A DNA stretch of 64,000 bases from Pseudomonadota bacterium (GTDB taxonomy: Bacteria; Bdellovibrionota; Bacteriovoracia; Bacteriovoracales; Bacteriovoracaceae), in assembly GCA_027487685.1 (NCBI GenBank), contig JAIYDC010000081.1, positions 1-64,000 on the forward strand. The letters run 5' to 3'. Position 1 is the stretch's first letter, and each line of letters starts with the position of its first letter. A program made the position numbers and the translations under genes. This document shows, piece by piece, positions 31,978 to 40,089 of the stretch. The notes under the pieces were generated by a model. That model saw nothing but the letters and a program-made list of their open reading frames with translations. It did no database searches and was not told where the DNA came from.

Positions 31978-33323
31978 CAGGACTCGTGCTTCCCTTGAGG
32001 TGCGAGATCAGCAAACTTCGTCTGCGAACCGATCCAAGAGAGTTCGATGGTGCCCGGTTCGCCATTACGGTTTTTGGCAACAATAATTTCAGCAATCCCC
32101 TTCTTCGGCGTTTGAGCGTCGTAATACTCCTCGCGGTGAATAAGCAAGACGATGTTAGCGTCCTGCTCGAGAGAGCCCGACTCACGTAGATCTTGGAGCT
32201 GAGGACGCCGGTCGGTACGCGAAGCGGCGGTACGGTTGAGCTGTGAGAGGGCAACGACGGGAATCTCAAGCTCGTTGGCGAGCATCTTAAAGCCCCGCGA
32301 GAGCTCTGCGATCTCCTGCTCACGGTTCTGCTTTTTCACGTGCATCGGCATTATCTGGAGATAGTCGACCACGATCATGGCAAGGCCCTGCTCGGCCTTG
32401 AGTTTCCGGCAATAGGAGCGGATATCCATGAGGTTCGTTGAGCCAGAGTCGTTAATGTAGAGCTTAAGATTCGAGAGCTTCTGAACTGCACTGGCTATAG
32501 ATCGCAAGTCGAGCTCGTTAAATTCTTTGGTTTTGAGTTTACGGCCATCGATGCAAGCCTCGGAGGCCAGAAGTCGCATCGAAAGTTCGGCGTACATCAT
32601 TTCGTAAGAGAACACGGCGACCGCCATGTTGGTCTGTTTGGCAGCGGCCACGGCCCAGTTGAGCGCCAGGGCCGTCTTTCCCATACCCGGTCTGGCCGCG
32701 ATAAGGACCAACTGCCCCGGTTGAAGTCCCAGGAGGGAGCGGTCAATGGCCTGGAAGCCGGTGGAGACTCCCATGATCTCGCCCTTGGCCCGAGCTGGCT
32801 TCTCGAGTTCAGCGAGGTTCTCGAAGAGCGCCTGCTTGAGTGGGATCATCTTATTATTCTTGGTCTGCGCGGTTAACTTAAAAAAGCTCGCTTCCACGTC
32901 CTGAAGGAACTCCCCGACGTCTCCAGAGAAGTTCGTCCCGGTGGAAGCGACTCGGGTCGCAGTCCGGACAACCTCACGGAGCATGCTCTTTTGCTTAATG
33001 AGCTGAGCGTAGTACTCGACGTTCGCAGCAGAGCCCACTTCATCACAGATCGTGATCAGGGCCGTTTGCCCTCCGATGCGTTCGAGCTTTCCGTGATCGT
33101 TGAGCTTACTGGCGACAGTGACGATATCAAAGGGCATCCCTTCCATGAAGAGGTCTTTGATGGACTGATAGATCACGCCATATTGCGGGTGATAGAAATC
33201 TCCGCTATCGAGATTAACGTCGGAGATCTCATCGAAGCTACGGTTATCGATCAGAAGGCAACCGAGGAGGGCCTTCTCAGCTCCGATGTCATGGGGTAAT
33301 TCGTTGCGATTTTCTTGCGCCAT
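31977..33323 (-). CDS. dnaB: Replicative DNA helicase
   Basis: About 448 residues. The hexameric helicase of the replication fork. The N-terminal domain starts PHDIGAEKALLGCLLID; the RecA-like domain has Walker A ARPGMGKTAL, FSYEMMYAELSMRLLAS, Walker B IVVDYLQIM and SQLNR with the arginine-finger region DRRPQLQDLRESG. ATG 33323 has GGAG 7 bases upstream; the track's GTG 33326 is one codon earlier. No intein. A terminator separates it from rplI, so it probably has its own promoter. Confidence 0.95.
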   Translation of the reverse strand: MAQENRNELPHDIGAEKALLGCLLIDNRSFDEISDVNLDSGDFYHPQYGVIYQSIKDLFMEGMPFDIVTVASKLNDHGKLERIGGQTALITICDEVGSAANVEYYAQLIKQKSMLREVVRTATRVASTGTNFSGDVGEFLQDVEASFFKLTAQTKNNKMIPLKQALFENLAELEKPARAKGEIMGVSTGFQAIDRSLLGLQPGQLVLIAARPGMGKTALALNWAVAAAKQTNMAVAVFSYEMMYAELSMRLLASEACIDGRKLKTKEFNELDLRSIASAVQKLSNLKLYINDSGSTNLMDIRSYCRKLKAEQGLAMIVVDYLQIMPMHVKKQNREQEIAELSRGFKMLANELEIPVVALSQLNRTAASRTDRRPQLQDLRESGSLEQDANIVLLIHREEYYDAQTPKKGIAEIIVAKNRNGEPGTIELSWIGSQTKFADLAPQGKHES

Positions 33324-33425
33324 CACAAGGCTCCGAGGGAAAGGGTGTCGAATGGAGGAGACTTTAGCGCATGTGCGGTTTGTCGAGGTAGGAATATGTA
33401 CGGAATGTTAACGAAAGTTAGGAAT

Positions 33426-33461
33426 AAAAAACGGAGAGCGAGCACTTGGCCCACTCTCCGT
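33426..33461 (-). terminator. Intrinsic terminator of the ribosomal protein operon
   Basis: ACGGAGAG (minus-strand 33461-33454) pairs with CTCTCCGT (33438-33431), followed by TTTTT. It lies just after the rplI stop. Confidence 0.82.
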
Positions 33462-33469
33462 AAATAAGA

Positions 33470-34048
33470 TTACTCTTCTGTGCCGTTCGCAGCGGCTTCA
33501 GCTTCAGCAGCGGCCGCGGCCTTAGCAGCTTCGGCCTTCGCCTTTTTCTCAGCGTTGCGTCTCTGAGCTTCTGCCTGCTGGCGCTTGAGTTCCTCCGCCA
33601 TAGCGGCGTCGATAGAAACTTTGAGCTTGAATTCAGCAGTCACGTCGCTGAAGAGCTTCGCCTTCACATCGTAAGTTCCGAGAGACTTGATTGATCCGTC
33701 GAACTGAAGGAGACGGCGCTCAATCGACACGCCCTGCTTCTCGAGTTCTTTGACGATATCCTGAGATGTTACGGCGCCGAAGAGGCGACCGTTAGCGCCA
33801 ACTTTCTTGATCAATTCAACGGTTATGCCGTCGATCTTTGTCTTAATAGCTTGCGCAGTTGCCTTCTCGGCGAGAATTTTCTTAGCGAGACCTTTCTGCT
33901 TGTCCTTAAGGACGTTTGAGTTCTTCTCGTCGGCGAGGATTGCGAGCCTCTTAGGGAAGAGGAAGTTCCGGGCAAAGCCAGCGGATACATTAACGATCTC
34001 ACCGATCGTTCCGAGGGCCTTAACCTTTTCAGTGAGGATGACTTTCAT
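33470..34048 (-). CDS. rplI: Ribosomal protein bL9 with a long Ala/Lys/Glu tail
   Basis: 192 residues against a usual ~150. The N-terminal domain is canonical (MKVILTEKVKALGTIGEIV, GFARNFLFPKRLAI), then the long central helix and C-terminal domain (GRLFGAVTSQDI, SLGTYDVKAKLFSDV). An extra tail of about 45 residues (EELKRQQAEAQRRNAEKKAK and on to AAAAEAEAAANGTEE) is predicted to be an extended charged helix. Last gene of the rpsF/R-DUF2232-rplI operon, followed by a terminator. Confidence 0.95.
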   Translation of the reverse strand: MKVILTEKVKALGTIGEIVNVSAGFARNFLFPKRLAILADEKNSNVLKDKQKGLAKKILAEKATAQAIKTKIDGITVELIKKVGANGRLFGAVTSQDIVKELEKQGVSIERRLLQFDGSIKSLGTYDVKAKLFSDVTAEFKLKVSIDAAMAEELKRQQAEAQRRNAEKKAKAEAAKAAAAAEAEAAANGTEE

Positions 34049-34062
34049 ATAATTCTCCTAAA

Positions 34063-35043
34063 TTAATCTTTGATGTTACGTTTCACAAAAAACTTTCTAA
34101 AATCAAACCAGTTATCGAACAGGCCTGCCACCGCAATGAGATAGCCACCGACGAAGATCGTTACCACCACGATAAGGGTCCGAAAAAAACCTACAATCCC
34201 GGCAAAGTTCAGGAGGTCACTAAAGACTCCAAAACCCTGAAAAAAGTAGAAGATTCCAAGACACTTCACCAGAGTAAGCCCGATCATTTCAAGGGATGGC
34301 CCTACCAGCTCTGCTCCCCAAACCGCAGCCGCTAGGCTCAGCGCGAGCAAAGCGACGAAGGCGAAGGGAACACGAAAGGTTAGGAGCTCACGCTCGGAAT
34401 ACGGATAATCGTTCCCTGAAAAGAGGAGCCGGCGGCTCTTCAAAACGAGGGACATGTTAAACCACAGCATCAGAAAGACCCCCATAAAGAAGTAGCTGGG
34501 AAATGATTGGATCATCTCCGCGGCCAGGAGGTCAGGGCGGTCTAGCAGCTGGAGGACCTGGATCGCGTCCTTGTCCCCACTTTGCTCCACCGCTTTCTTT
34601 TGCTCAGCGATTTTATCCGCACTCTTCTCAATCTGCTGGACGATAAACCCCGTTGGCGTCGTCTTCATTGTGGACAAGACCACGGCAAAGAGTCCTGCTA
34701 TCGACAGGATGAAGGTCATCCCGAAAGCAACAAGTCCCTTAACAGGAGCAATTCCCCGAAGAACGACTTCAGCAATGGCGGCGGCAAAAAGAGCGATACA
34801 AGCATAGAATCCGAAAAGCGTCAGATCTCCGTAGATGAACCCGGCCAGGCCAAAACTCAGGGCAAGCCCCGCGGCGAGAGTCAGGTACCCCTTTACCCTA
34901 CCGTACATGACGATGGCCAGAGCGAGTGGAAACGGAGCAAAGATCGCCATGATGAAACTCATGCACAAAATCACCGAAGAAGCGCCGAGAAGGAGCAACC
35001 TACTGGTAGAGAGTTGTGGGGATTGCATCACGTCGGTATTCAT
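34063..35043 (-). CDS. DUF2232/YybS-like multi-pass membrane protein
   Basis: About 326 residues with roughly eight membrane segments and one charged loop (QIEKSADKIAEQKKAVEQSG). DUF2232 proteins are often encoded between rpsR and rplI, as here. Function unknown. ATG 35043 is preferred over the track's TTG 35061; GGAG lies about 11 bases upstream. Gaps to the neighbouring ribosomal genes are very short, so it is part of the operon. Confidence 0.8.
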   Translation of the reverse strand: MNTDVMQSPQLSTSRLLLLGASSVILCMSFIMAIFAPFPLALAIVMYGRVKGYLTLAAGLALSFGLAGFIYGDLTLFGFYACIALFAAAIAEVVLRGIAPVKGLVAFGMTFILSIAGLFAVVLSTMKTTPTGFIVQQIEKSADKIAEQKKAVEQSGDKDAIQVLQLLDRPDLLAAEMIQSFPSYFFMGVFLMLWFNMSLVLKSRRLLFSGNDYPYSERELLTFRVPFAFVALLALSLAAAVWGAELVGPSLEMIGLTLVKCLGIFYFFQGFGVFSDLLNFAGIVGFFRTLIVVVTIFVGGYLIAVAGLFDNWFDFRKFFVKRNIKD

Positions 35044-35061
35044 ACCTGTTCTGGTCTCCAA

Positions 35062-35670
35062 TTAGCGAGCGACTTCGTTTGACTGGTAGCTGATGAGGAG
35101 CATGTTACGACCGCGCTTGATGGCCTCATTTGCCCGGCGCTGGAACGTAGGTGTTAGGCCCGTAATCCGTGACGGAGAGATTTTACCAAACTCGTTAACC
35201 AGCCAAGAATAAGACTTCGGATCTTTCCAATCCGGAGACGTCTTTTTAGCAGAGAACCAGCAAGACTTGCGCTTAGAATGCATTTTCTTGTCTTTGTCTT
35301 CTCCACCGAACTCATCATCAATCGCAGCCGCTTGGGTGTGATTAGGGTTCTTGTAGTCTTTAACGATTTCGGCCTGGTGCTTATCTTCACCGAGCTTGAT
35401 GATGAGGTGACGAACAAGATGCTCGTTAATATGGAACCGACGCTCGATCTCTGCGTTCAGGTTTCCTTCACCTTTGTACATGAAGTAGTGGTAAGCGCCT
35501 TTTTTGAGGCCGCTTTCCGTAGGCTGAGCGAAAGTTTTCACTCCCCATGAATCAGTGATGAGAACTTCTGCACCGAACTGCTTGAACGTTTCAGTGAGAG
35601 CGTTCTTGATGGATGACACAGCTTCTTCCGATGCGTCAGGGCGAACGACAAATGCCGTTTCGTAGATCAT
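35062..35670 (-). CDS. rpsF-rpsR: Fused ribosomal proteins bS6 and bS18
   Basis: 202 residues in one frame. Residues 1-108 are bS6 (MIYETAFVVRPDA, KKGAYHYFMYKGEGN, EIERRFHINEHLVRHLI). Residues ~109-131 form an acidic linker (IDDEFGGEDKDKK). Residues ~133-202 are bS18 (KRKSCWFSAKK, KISPSRITGLTPTFQRRANEAIKRGRNMLLI). There is no stop between them; an internal ATG (residue 130) has GGAG about 15 bases upstream, so separate initiation is not excluded. bS6 and bS18 bind each other on the 30S platform, so a fusion is structurally sensible. ATG 35670 has AGGAGG 4-5 bases upstream; the track's 35712 start is too early. Confidence 0.92.
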   Translation of the reverse strand: MIYETAFVVRPDASEEAVSSIKNALTETFKQFGAEVLITDSWGVKTFAQPTESGLKKGAYHYFMYKGEGNLNAEIERRFHINEHLVRHLIIKLGEDKHQAEIVKDYKNPNHTQAAAIDDEFGGEDKDKKMHSKRKSCWFSAKKTSPDWKDPKSYSWLVNEFGKISPSRITGLTPTFQRRANEAIKRGRNMLLISYQSNEVAR

Positions 35671-35690
35671 ATTTCCTCCTGGATCTAAGC

Positions 35691-35708
35691 ATTCACCACA
35701 CGGTGAAT
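35691..35708 (-). promoter_or_regulatory. Leader hairpin of the bS6-bS18 operon
   Basis: On the minus strand ATTCACC-GTGT-GGTGAAT, a perfect 7-bp stem about 20 bases upstream of the start codon. A second hairpin, CACAG/CTGTG, lies further upstream. Many bacteria autoregulate rpsF operons by S6:S18 binding to a leader hairpin; this could be the local version, though I cannot confirm the known bulged motif. Confidence 0.45.
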
Positions 35709-35843
35709 ACATTTATTAAGAGCCCACAGAACTATTCCTGTGAGCGAGATGAAATACATTAAATGAATGTCTTCGGGAACTTAGCACGAGTGAGGAAGCT
35801 TAGTCTAAGCCTTTCTAGGGGGGGAATTAGACCTCTTCTCTGT

Positions 35844-37535
35844 CTAATTGCCTGAATTTTCTGGGGCAGGTTCTACTTTAGGCCTAAAAAACCTAGTGTA
35901 GTTCAGAATATAGCGGACGGATATCTGCTGAAACAGTGAGGTCTCAGGATCCTTGGATATATCCTGTTCACTGCCCTCGAAGTTGGCAAGGCCCTCCTCC
36001 ATCGTAGAGGCGGGAGTTGTTGCCACGGTCGCAGCAGGGTCTTCGGTCGAAACTGGCGAAGAATCACTACCAGCAGAAGGCATAGCGACGGCATCCCCGC
36101 CGGATTCTGCGACTGGCCCCGTTGGCCCTTCTTCTGGCTTGGTCTCTGATACGGCGGCTTCGCCCTTCTTATTGAGGTCTGAGAGGTTAAGACCTTTGAG
36201 CCCGAGTGACCTGTTAGCGCCGGCCTGCATGCTCGCGAGGGTCCGCTGCACTTCCTGGTCAAAGTTCAAAGGCTTCTTTTTCTGGGCCGCGCGCTGCTTG
36301 TTGATAGCGTCGAGGGCCGCGAGCTTTGCTTTTTCGACCCGCGCCGCTCCATTGGCAAGCTGCCCCGCCAGCACGTCGGCCCGGGCGGTGTCCCCAGCGT
36401 TGAGTGCGTTCGCAAAGTCGGTTGCTATGTTCGATTGTGAGCGGAGGGTATCGGTCCCGAAGTTCGCGCTAAAGTTGGGCCGGTTAAGCCGCAGGGGTCT
36501 CTGGCATGCCTTCTCTGAGAAAACAATCCCCGCGCCACCTGAGCTGACGCAGGACTTCACTTCAGGCTTGATGCCATCGGCGAGGAGGGTCACATCCCCG
36601 TTCTTGGATCCGCCGTTTACGCCTCCGTTTCCGCCGGAGGTCGAGCCACCATTGGCACCCGAGGTCGAACCGCCCGTACTTCCGGAGGTCGAGCCGCCAG
36701 TTTCCCCGACGCTATTCGTGTCTTGAGTCGCCTTGTTGAAATCTGCGAGGAGTTTCTCCATCTTTTTGATGTTGTCCTTTAGCTTGGTCTCGGAGCTCAT
36801 TAGGTCCATCAAAACGAAGCCGGCGATCGCCGTTGCGCCGCCGAAGATGGCTGCGCGCGAGTAAGGATTATTCATAGCGGTCGTGATTTGCGTGATGAGG
36901 CCAGGGATGACCAGTTCGAAGTACATCAATGCTCCTGCAATTCCGACGACTGCTGCGCTTCCGAGCATTCCGGTGCCACCCGCCTTAACTGAGAGGAAAC
37001 TGTAGGCAGCTATAATCGCGTACTTTGTCGTACTTACCGCCGCCACGCCTGGTCCAGTTGGACCGCATCCATCTGGGGTCAGACCCAACAGGCTCGAGCC
37101 CTCGGCGAGTGCTAACGCGGTGGCGACGCCGTAAGCGGCCGAGACCGCCATCATCCACATCTTCCGCTTCTGAACGAAAGCCAGCTGATCCTTTTCCTCT
37201 TTAAGCTTCGCCTCTAACGTAGCCTTCTGAAGGTCTCCGCCATTAGCCATGGTCTTCTTTACCTCGTCGACCTTCTGTTCCTGATCCTTATGGTGCTTCT
37301 TTTGCTGCTGACCTCCGAGGAGTTCCGCGGCGATGTAAGCCACGGAGCCGGCCATAAACACATAGATCGACGGACTCTTCGGAGCAAGACAGTTGAGAAT
37401 GATAGTCGAGCCGACAGCCGCGGTCCCAAGACCCAGCACCTGATTCGCAATCGGCCCCATGCTCATCGCGCGAGCAGAGTTCACAGGGGCTATGATGAGC
37501 ACAAAGCTTAGTATGATGGCGAAAAACTTATTCAT
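35844..37535 (-). CDS. Exported multi-pass membrane protein with Gly/Ser-rich linker
   Basis: 563 residues. Signal-like N-terminus (FFAIILSFVLIIAPVNSARA), then several hydrophobic segments (IYVFMAGSVAYIAAELLGG, MWMMAVSAAYGVATALALA, AAVVGIAGALMYFELVIPG, AAIFGGATAIAGFVLMDLM), a charged coiled stretch (KKHHKDQEQKVDEVKK), a Gly/Ser/Thr/Asn linker of short repeats (GGSTSG type) near 290-330, and a helical, Ala/Pro-rich C-terminal half. No family recognised. The ATG lies only about 8 bases after a sigma-28-like -10 box and has no ribosome-binding site, so the message may be leaderless. Confidence 0.65.
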   Translation of the reverse strand: MNKFFAIILSFVLIIAPVNSARAMSMGPIANQVLGLGTAAVGSTIILNCLAPKSPSIYVFMAGSVAYIAAELLGGQQQKKHHKDQEQKVDEVKKTMANGGDLQKATLEAKLKEEKDQLAFVQKRKMWMMAVSAAYGVATALALAEGSSLLGLTPDGCGPTGPGVAAVSTTKYAIIAAYSFLSVKAGGTGMLGSAAVVGIAGALMYFELVIPGLITQITTAMNNPYSRAAIFGGATAIAGFVLMDLMSSETKLKDNIKKMEKLLADFNKATQDTNSVGETGGSTSGSTGGSTSGANGGSTSGGNGGVNGGSKNGDVTLLADGIKPEVKSCVSSGGAGIVFSEKACQRPLRLNRPNFSANFGTDTLRSQSNIATDFANALNAGDTARADVLAGQLANGAARVEKAKLAALDAINKQRAAQKKKPLNFDQEVQRTLASMQAGANRSLGLKGLNLSDLNKKGEAAVSETKPEEGPTGPVAESGGDAVAMPSAGSDSSPVSTEDPAATVATTPASTMEEGLANFEGSEQDISKDPETSLFQQISVRYILNYTRFFRPKVEPAPENSGN

Positions 37536-37542
37536 GACCCAA

Positions 37543-37569
37543 TTATCGGTACTTTGGAGAGAAACGTTC
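37543..37569 (-). promoter_or_regulatory. Sigma-28-like promoter of the 563-residue gene
   Basis: On the minus strand GAACGTTT, exactly 11 bases, then ACCGATAA: 6/8 and 7/8 matches to the FliA consensus. The transcript would start at or next to the ATG at 37535. Confidence 0.42.
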
Positions 37570-37662
37570 GGAGTTTTTGCAGAATCCTCTGGTTAGCCTT
37601 CTAGAGGGTAGTCAATGCTGCCAGTTAAGCTTGGCACTCCTGTTGGCCATCAGGAATTTTTT

Positions 37663-37689
37663 TAAGGGATTTTTTAAGTTGACCGATAA
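37663..37689 (+). promoter_or_regulatory. Sigma-28-like promoter of the cysteine-repeat operon
   Basis: TAAGGGAT, exactly 11 bases, then ACCGATAA: 5/8 and 7/8 matches to the FliA consensus, about 20 bases before ATG 37710 and just ahead of its ribosome-binding site AGGAG. A weaker sigma-54-like TTGGCAC-N5-TTGGC also occurs at 37631. Confidence 0.38.
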
Positions 37690-37709
37690 AGTTAAATCTT
37701 AGGAGACCT

Positions 37710-38420
37710 ATGATTATTCAAATGCGCTACATCCTTCCACTGATTCTGATTGCGGCACCTGCTCTGGCCGTAACAGTCAATGATGTCTGCGAAGCTCTGA
37801 ACATCAAGCACGCTCGCTCTGGCTCCGCATGCCGCGTATACGAGAATCGGAACTTCGACCCTGCAGCTCTAACAGTCATCCGCGAGATGGCCAATTATAA
37901 TCCCGCCAATACCCTCGATTCGCTGCATGCCAGTGCTGATCATCGTTTCAACGCTGAGGCGGCGGCTAGCTGTGGCGCGGTCGCAAGAAATAATACGCTT
38001 TATGGGCGCTTTTGTTTAGAAACGATCCGAGACAAAACACCCTCCCCTCTTTTATCACAGATCGTCTCACGCCTCGCTGTGAGGGCCCCTCAGCAAGCGG
38101 TCGACGCCTTCCGGGACGCTGGGACCGCTCAGATTGCAGCACCACTGGCCGCGATCTGCCTAAGACTTGCAGATGTAAACCCTTACCAGACACTAGATTG
38201 TGTGAAGAGTATTGCTAACAAAACGATAGCTCCTGGAGCCGAGCTTCGATGCCTGGAGCCGCATACTCGCTCTACGGACAGTATGCTCGCCTGTATTGCG
38301 AGTCTGCCTTCTAACCCAGGGGAGAATTGCGAACAAGGTGGGGCCGTGTCCTCTCCAGGAACAGGTCTATCAACTCTATTTAACGCGGGGGAACAGCTGC
38401 AAGTAGCTCCCCGAAAATGA
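37710..38420 (+). CDS. Secreted cysteine-repeat helical protein, paralogue A
   Basis: 236 residues with a signal peptide (LPLILIAAPALAVT). The mature protein consists of helical repeats of about 60 residues sharing the pattern VC..L.........C, then FDPAAL and a second half with A..C.......N...C. It shares this pattern with the next two genes: here VNDVCEALNIKHA, NRNFDPAALTVI, AAICLRLADVNPYQTLDCV. Cysteine pairs suggest disulfides in the periplasm or outside. AGGAGA precedes the ATG. No known family recognised. Confidence 0.75.
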   Translation: MIIQMRYILPLILIAAPALAVTVNDVCEALNIKHARSGSACRVYENRNFDPAALTVIREMANYNPANTLDSLHASADHRFNAEAAASCGAVARNNTLYGRFCLETIRDKTPSPLLSQIVSRLAVRAPQQAVDAFRDAGTAQIAAPLAAICLRLADVNPYQTLDCVKSIANKTIAPGAELRCLEPHTRSTDSMLACIASLPSNPGENCEQGGAVSSPGTGLSTLFNAGEQLQVAPRK

Positions 38421-39199
38421 GGGATATCCTGAGCATGAAATTAACCTTAGTACTTTTACTCCTTGCAACGTTTCTGGTTCAGGCAACAAAGGCCGACACC
38501 AACATTGTCGAAGTCTGCCATGAAATCGTTACTAAGCGTCCCTCCCTCACGGACTCCTGCCGCCGGCTCTCGGCAGGCAAGTTTGATGAAGGTGCACTGA
38601 GGGTTTCCCTTCAAGCACTCAAAAGTAACCCTTCGATCGCCCTCCAGGTGCTACAAACAGCGCAAGGGCGAAGTGTCGATAGAGTCGCAGCAGGGGTGTG
38701 CGAAGAATATGCCTACTTTCATCCATGGAATGCAGGCCCATGCATTGATGCCATCTCAAACCGAAAGCTTTCAACGCAGATTCTGCGTATCGCGAGGCAA
38801 ATGATTCAAAAAAAGAATGGTCGCCTGGCGCTGGACATCCTTGCTTGGCGTGATGTCACAGAACTAAATCCTAAGCTCTCAATGGTCTGCGAAGAAGTTG
38901 CGGCCAGATCGCCGGAGCTCGCCGAGAAGTGCGTACGGACCATCCTAGGTAGGAAGAATTCCCAGGGAGTCGAAAGCTGTCAAAGCGCTGATCAGAGCGG
39001 AGAGGAAAAAATTGATTGTCTGGCGGGCCTTAAAAGATATGGGGAGCGAGCGCCTGCAAGTCTTAAAACCATAGAAATGGTCGCCATCCGGCCGCCACAG
39101 GTCGAGCGTGATGAGGTTGGTCGATTGATGAGGACCCAAACCCGAGTCCGTTATCGGAATGGGCCCGCCGGCAACCTCGATGCTTTGGTCATGCCCTAG
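38417..39199 (+). CDS. Secreted cysteine-repeat helical protein, paralogue B
   Basis: 260 residues. Signal peptide (MKLTLVLLLLATFLVQATKA); the ATG may be 38417 (overlapping the paralogue A stop, ATGA) or 38435. The repeat pattern is VEVCHEIVTKRPSLTDSCRRL, KFDEGAL, then AAGVCEEYAYFHPWNAGPC and LSMVCEEVAARSPELAEKC. The C-terminal ~60 residues are basic and unlike the repeats. Translationally coupled to paralogue A. Function unknown. Confidence 0.75.
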   Translation: MRDILSMKLTLVLLLLATFLVQATKADTNIVEVCHEIVTKRPSLTDSCRRLSAGKFDEGALRVSLQALKSNPSIALQVLQTAQGRSVDRVAAGVCEEYAYFHPWNAGPCIDAISNRKLSTQILRIARQMIQKKNGRLALDILAWRDVTELNPKLSMVCEEVAARSPELAEKCVRTILGRKNSQGVESCQSADQSGEEKIDCLAGLKRYGERAPASLKTIEMVAIRPPQVERDEVGRLMRTQTRVRYRNGPAGNLDALVMP

Positions 39200-39214
39200 C
39201 AGGCGTTGTGCCTG

Positions 39215-39220
39215 TATAAT
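39215..39220 (+). promoter_or_regulatory. Candidate -10 box of paralogue C
   Basis: A perfect TATAAT about 70 bases before ATG 39289, with TG directly upstream. No good -35 is seen. It suggests paralogue C can be transcribed separately from A and B. Confidence 0.42.
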
Positions 39221-39288
39221 TTTCCTGTAATTAACAACAGGATTGAAACTTCGACTAGTATCCCCCCAACAAACCCAGGGAGGAATCT

Positions 39289-40080
39289 ATGAGGAAGTCA
39301 CTTATCGCCATGATCGCTGCTCTTAGCATCGGTCAAGCCTATGGCCAGTCGGCCTCGCAGGTCTGCCAGCGCATGGCCGGAATCAACAGCACAAACGCAG
39401 CTCAATGTGCACAACTCATTTCTCGGAACCGCTTCGACCCGCGTGCTCTCGAGATGGCGAATACTGCACTTAATTCCAGCAGCACACGGGCGCTCGAGAT
39501 TCTCCAGCTCACCGCCAACCGCCGGCTCGAGGACAATAGCGCCGCCATATGTTCGGCGATGCTACCGATCAATTCCGATAATGGTATGAAATGCCTGAGC
39601 CTTGTACTCGACAACAAGGTATCCAACGAGCTTCTAAAAATCGCCCAGAAGATGCTCCAATCTAGCAGCACGAACGCCCTCGAGTCGGTCAAAGCTGGCC
39701 TAAACGCACGCCTAGCTCCTCAGCTCGCTGACATCTGTGAGCGCATGGTAGCAATAAATACGACGAATACTGTTCTCTGCATCCAGACAATCAGCAATAA
39801 GATCTCCTTAAACGGGGCAGAACAAGTCTGCGCGCAATTGCTAAATTCGGGCACAGATAGGGCGATCCAGTGTCTCCAAAACATCGTCATCGACGGCAGG
39901 CAAGAGCCTCAGGACCGCGACGTGGTAGTGAGCTCAAGCGAATTGGTTGAAATCCGCCGTGGCATGTCTCGGGCCCGCTCCCAGATCGACCGCGGGATGA
40001 TCGACGAAGGTCTGCGCTCTTTAGACCGCGCGATCCAGCAGATCAGTGACCTCTCCGGCAATAGCAGAAACTCTCGCTAA
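39289..40080 (+). CDS. Secreted cysteine-repeat helical protein, paralogue C
   Basis: 263 residues. Signal peptide (SLIAMIAALSIGQAYG). Clearest repeat structure of the three: SQVCQRMAGINSTNAAQC, AAICSAMLPINSDNGMKC and ADICERMVAINTTNTVLC start successive units of about 60 residues, each followed by a helix pair with SSSTRALEI or SSSTNALES. A non-repeat C-terminal helix (RGMSRARSQIDRGMIDEGLRS) ends the protein. GGGAGG lies 6 bases before the ATG. An intrinsic terminator follows. Confidence 0.78.
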   Translation: MRKSLIAMIAALSIGQAYGQSASQVCQRMAGINSTNAAQCAQLISRNRFDPRALEMANTALNSSSTRALEILQLTANRRLEDNSAAICSAMLPINSDNGMKCLSLVLDNKVSNELLKIAQKMLQSSSTNALESVKAGLNARLAPQLADICERMVAINTTNTVLCIQTISNKISLNGAEQVCAQLLNSGTDRAIQCLQNIVIDGRQEPQDRDVVVSSSELVEIRRGMSRARSQIDRGMIDEGLRSLDRAIQQISDLSGNSRNSR

Positions 40081-40089
40081 GAATAATTT

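Noticed and set aside
31769-32323. 184-residue minus-strand ORF over the dnaB/pabB junction
   Set aside because: Serine/arginine-rich out-of-frame shadow of two recognisable enzymes.
34582-35082. 166-residue plus-strand ORF antisense to DUF2232
   Set aside because: Charged low-complexity translation opposite a multi-pass membrane protein; a typical shadow.
35953-36726. 257-residue plus-strand ORF antisense to the 563-residue membrane protein
   Set aside because: Low-complexity Pro/Ser-rich translation, no ribosome-binding site, and the opposite strand has a signal peptide and membrane segments.
37631-37647. Sigma-54-like TTGGCAC-N5-TTGGC before the cysteine-repeat operon
   Set aside because: The essential GC of the -12 element is GG here; the sigma-28-like site nearer the start is a better fit.
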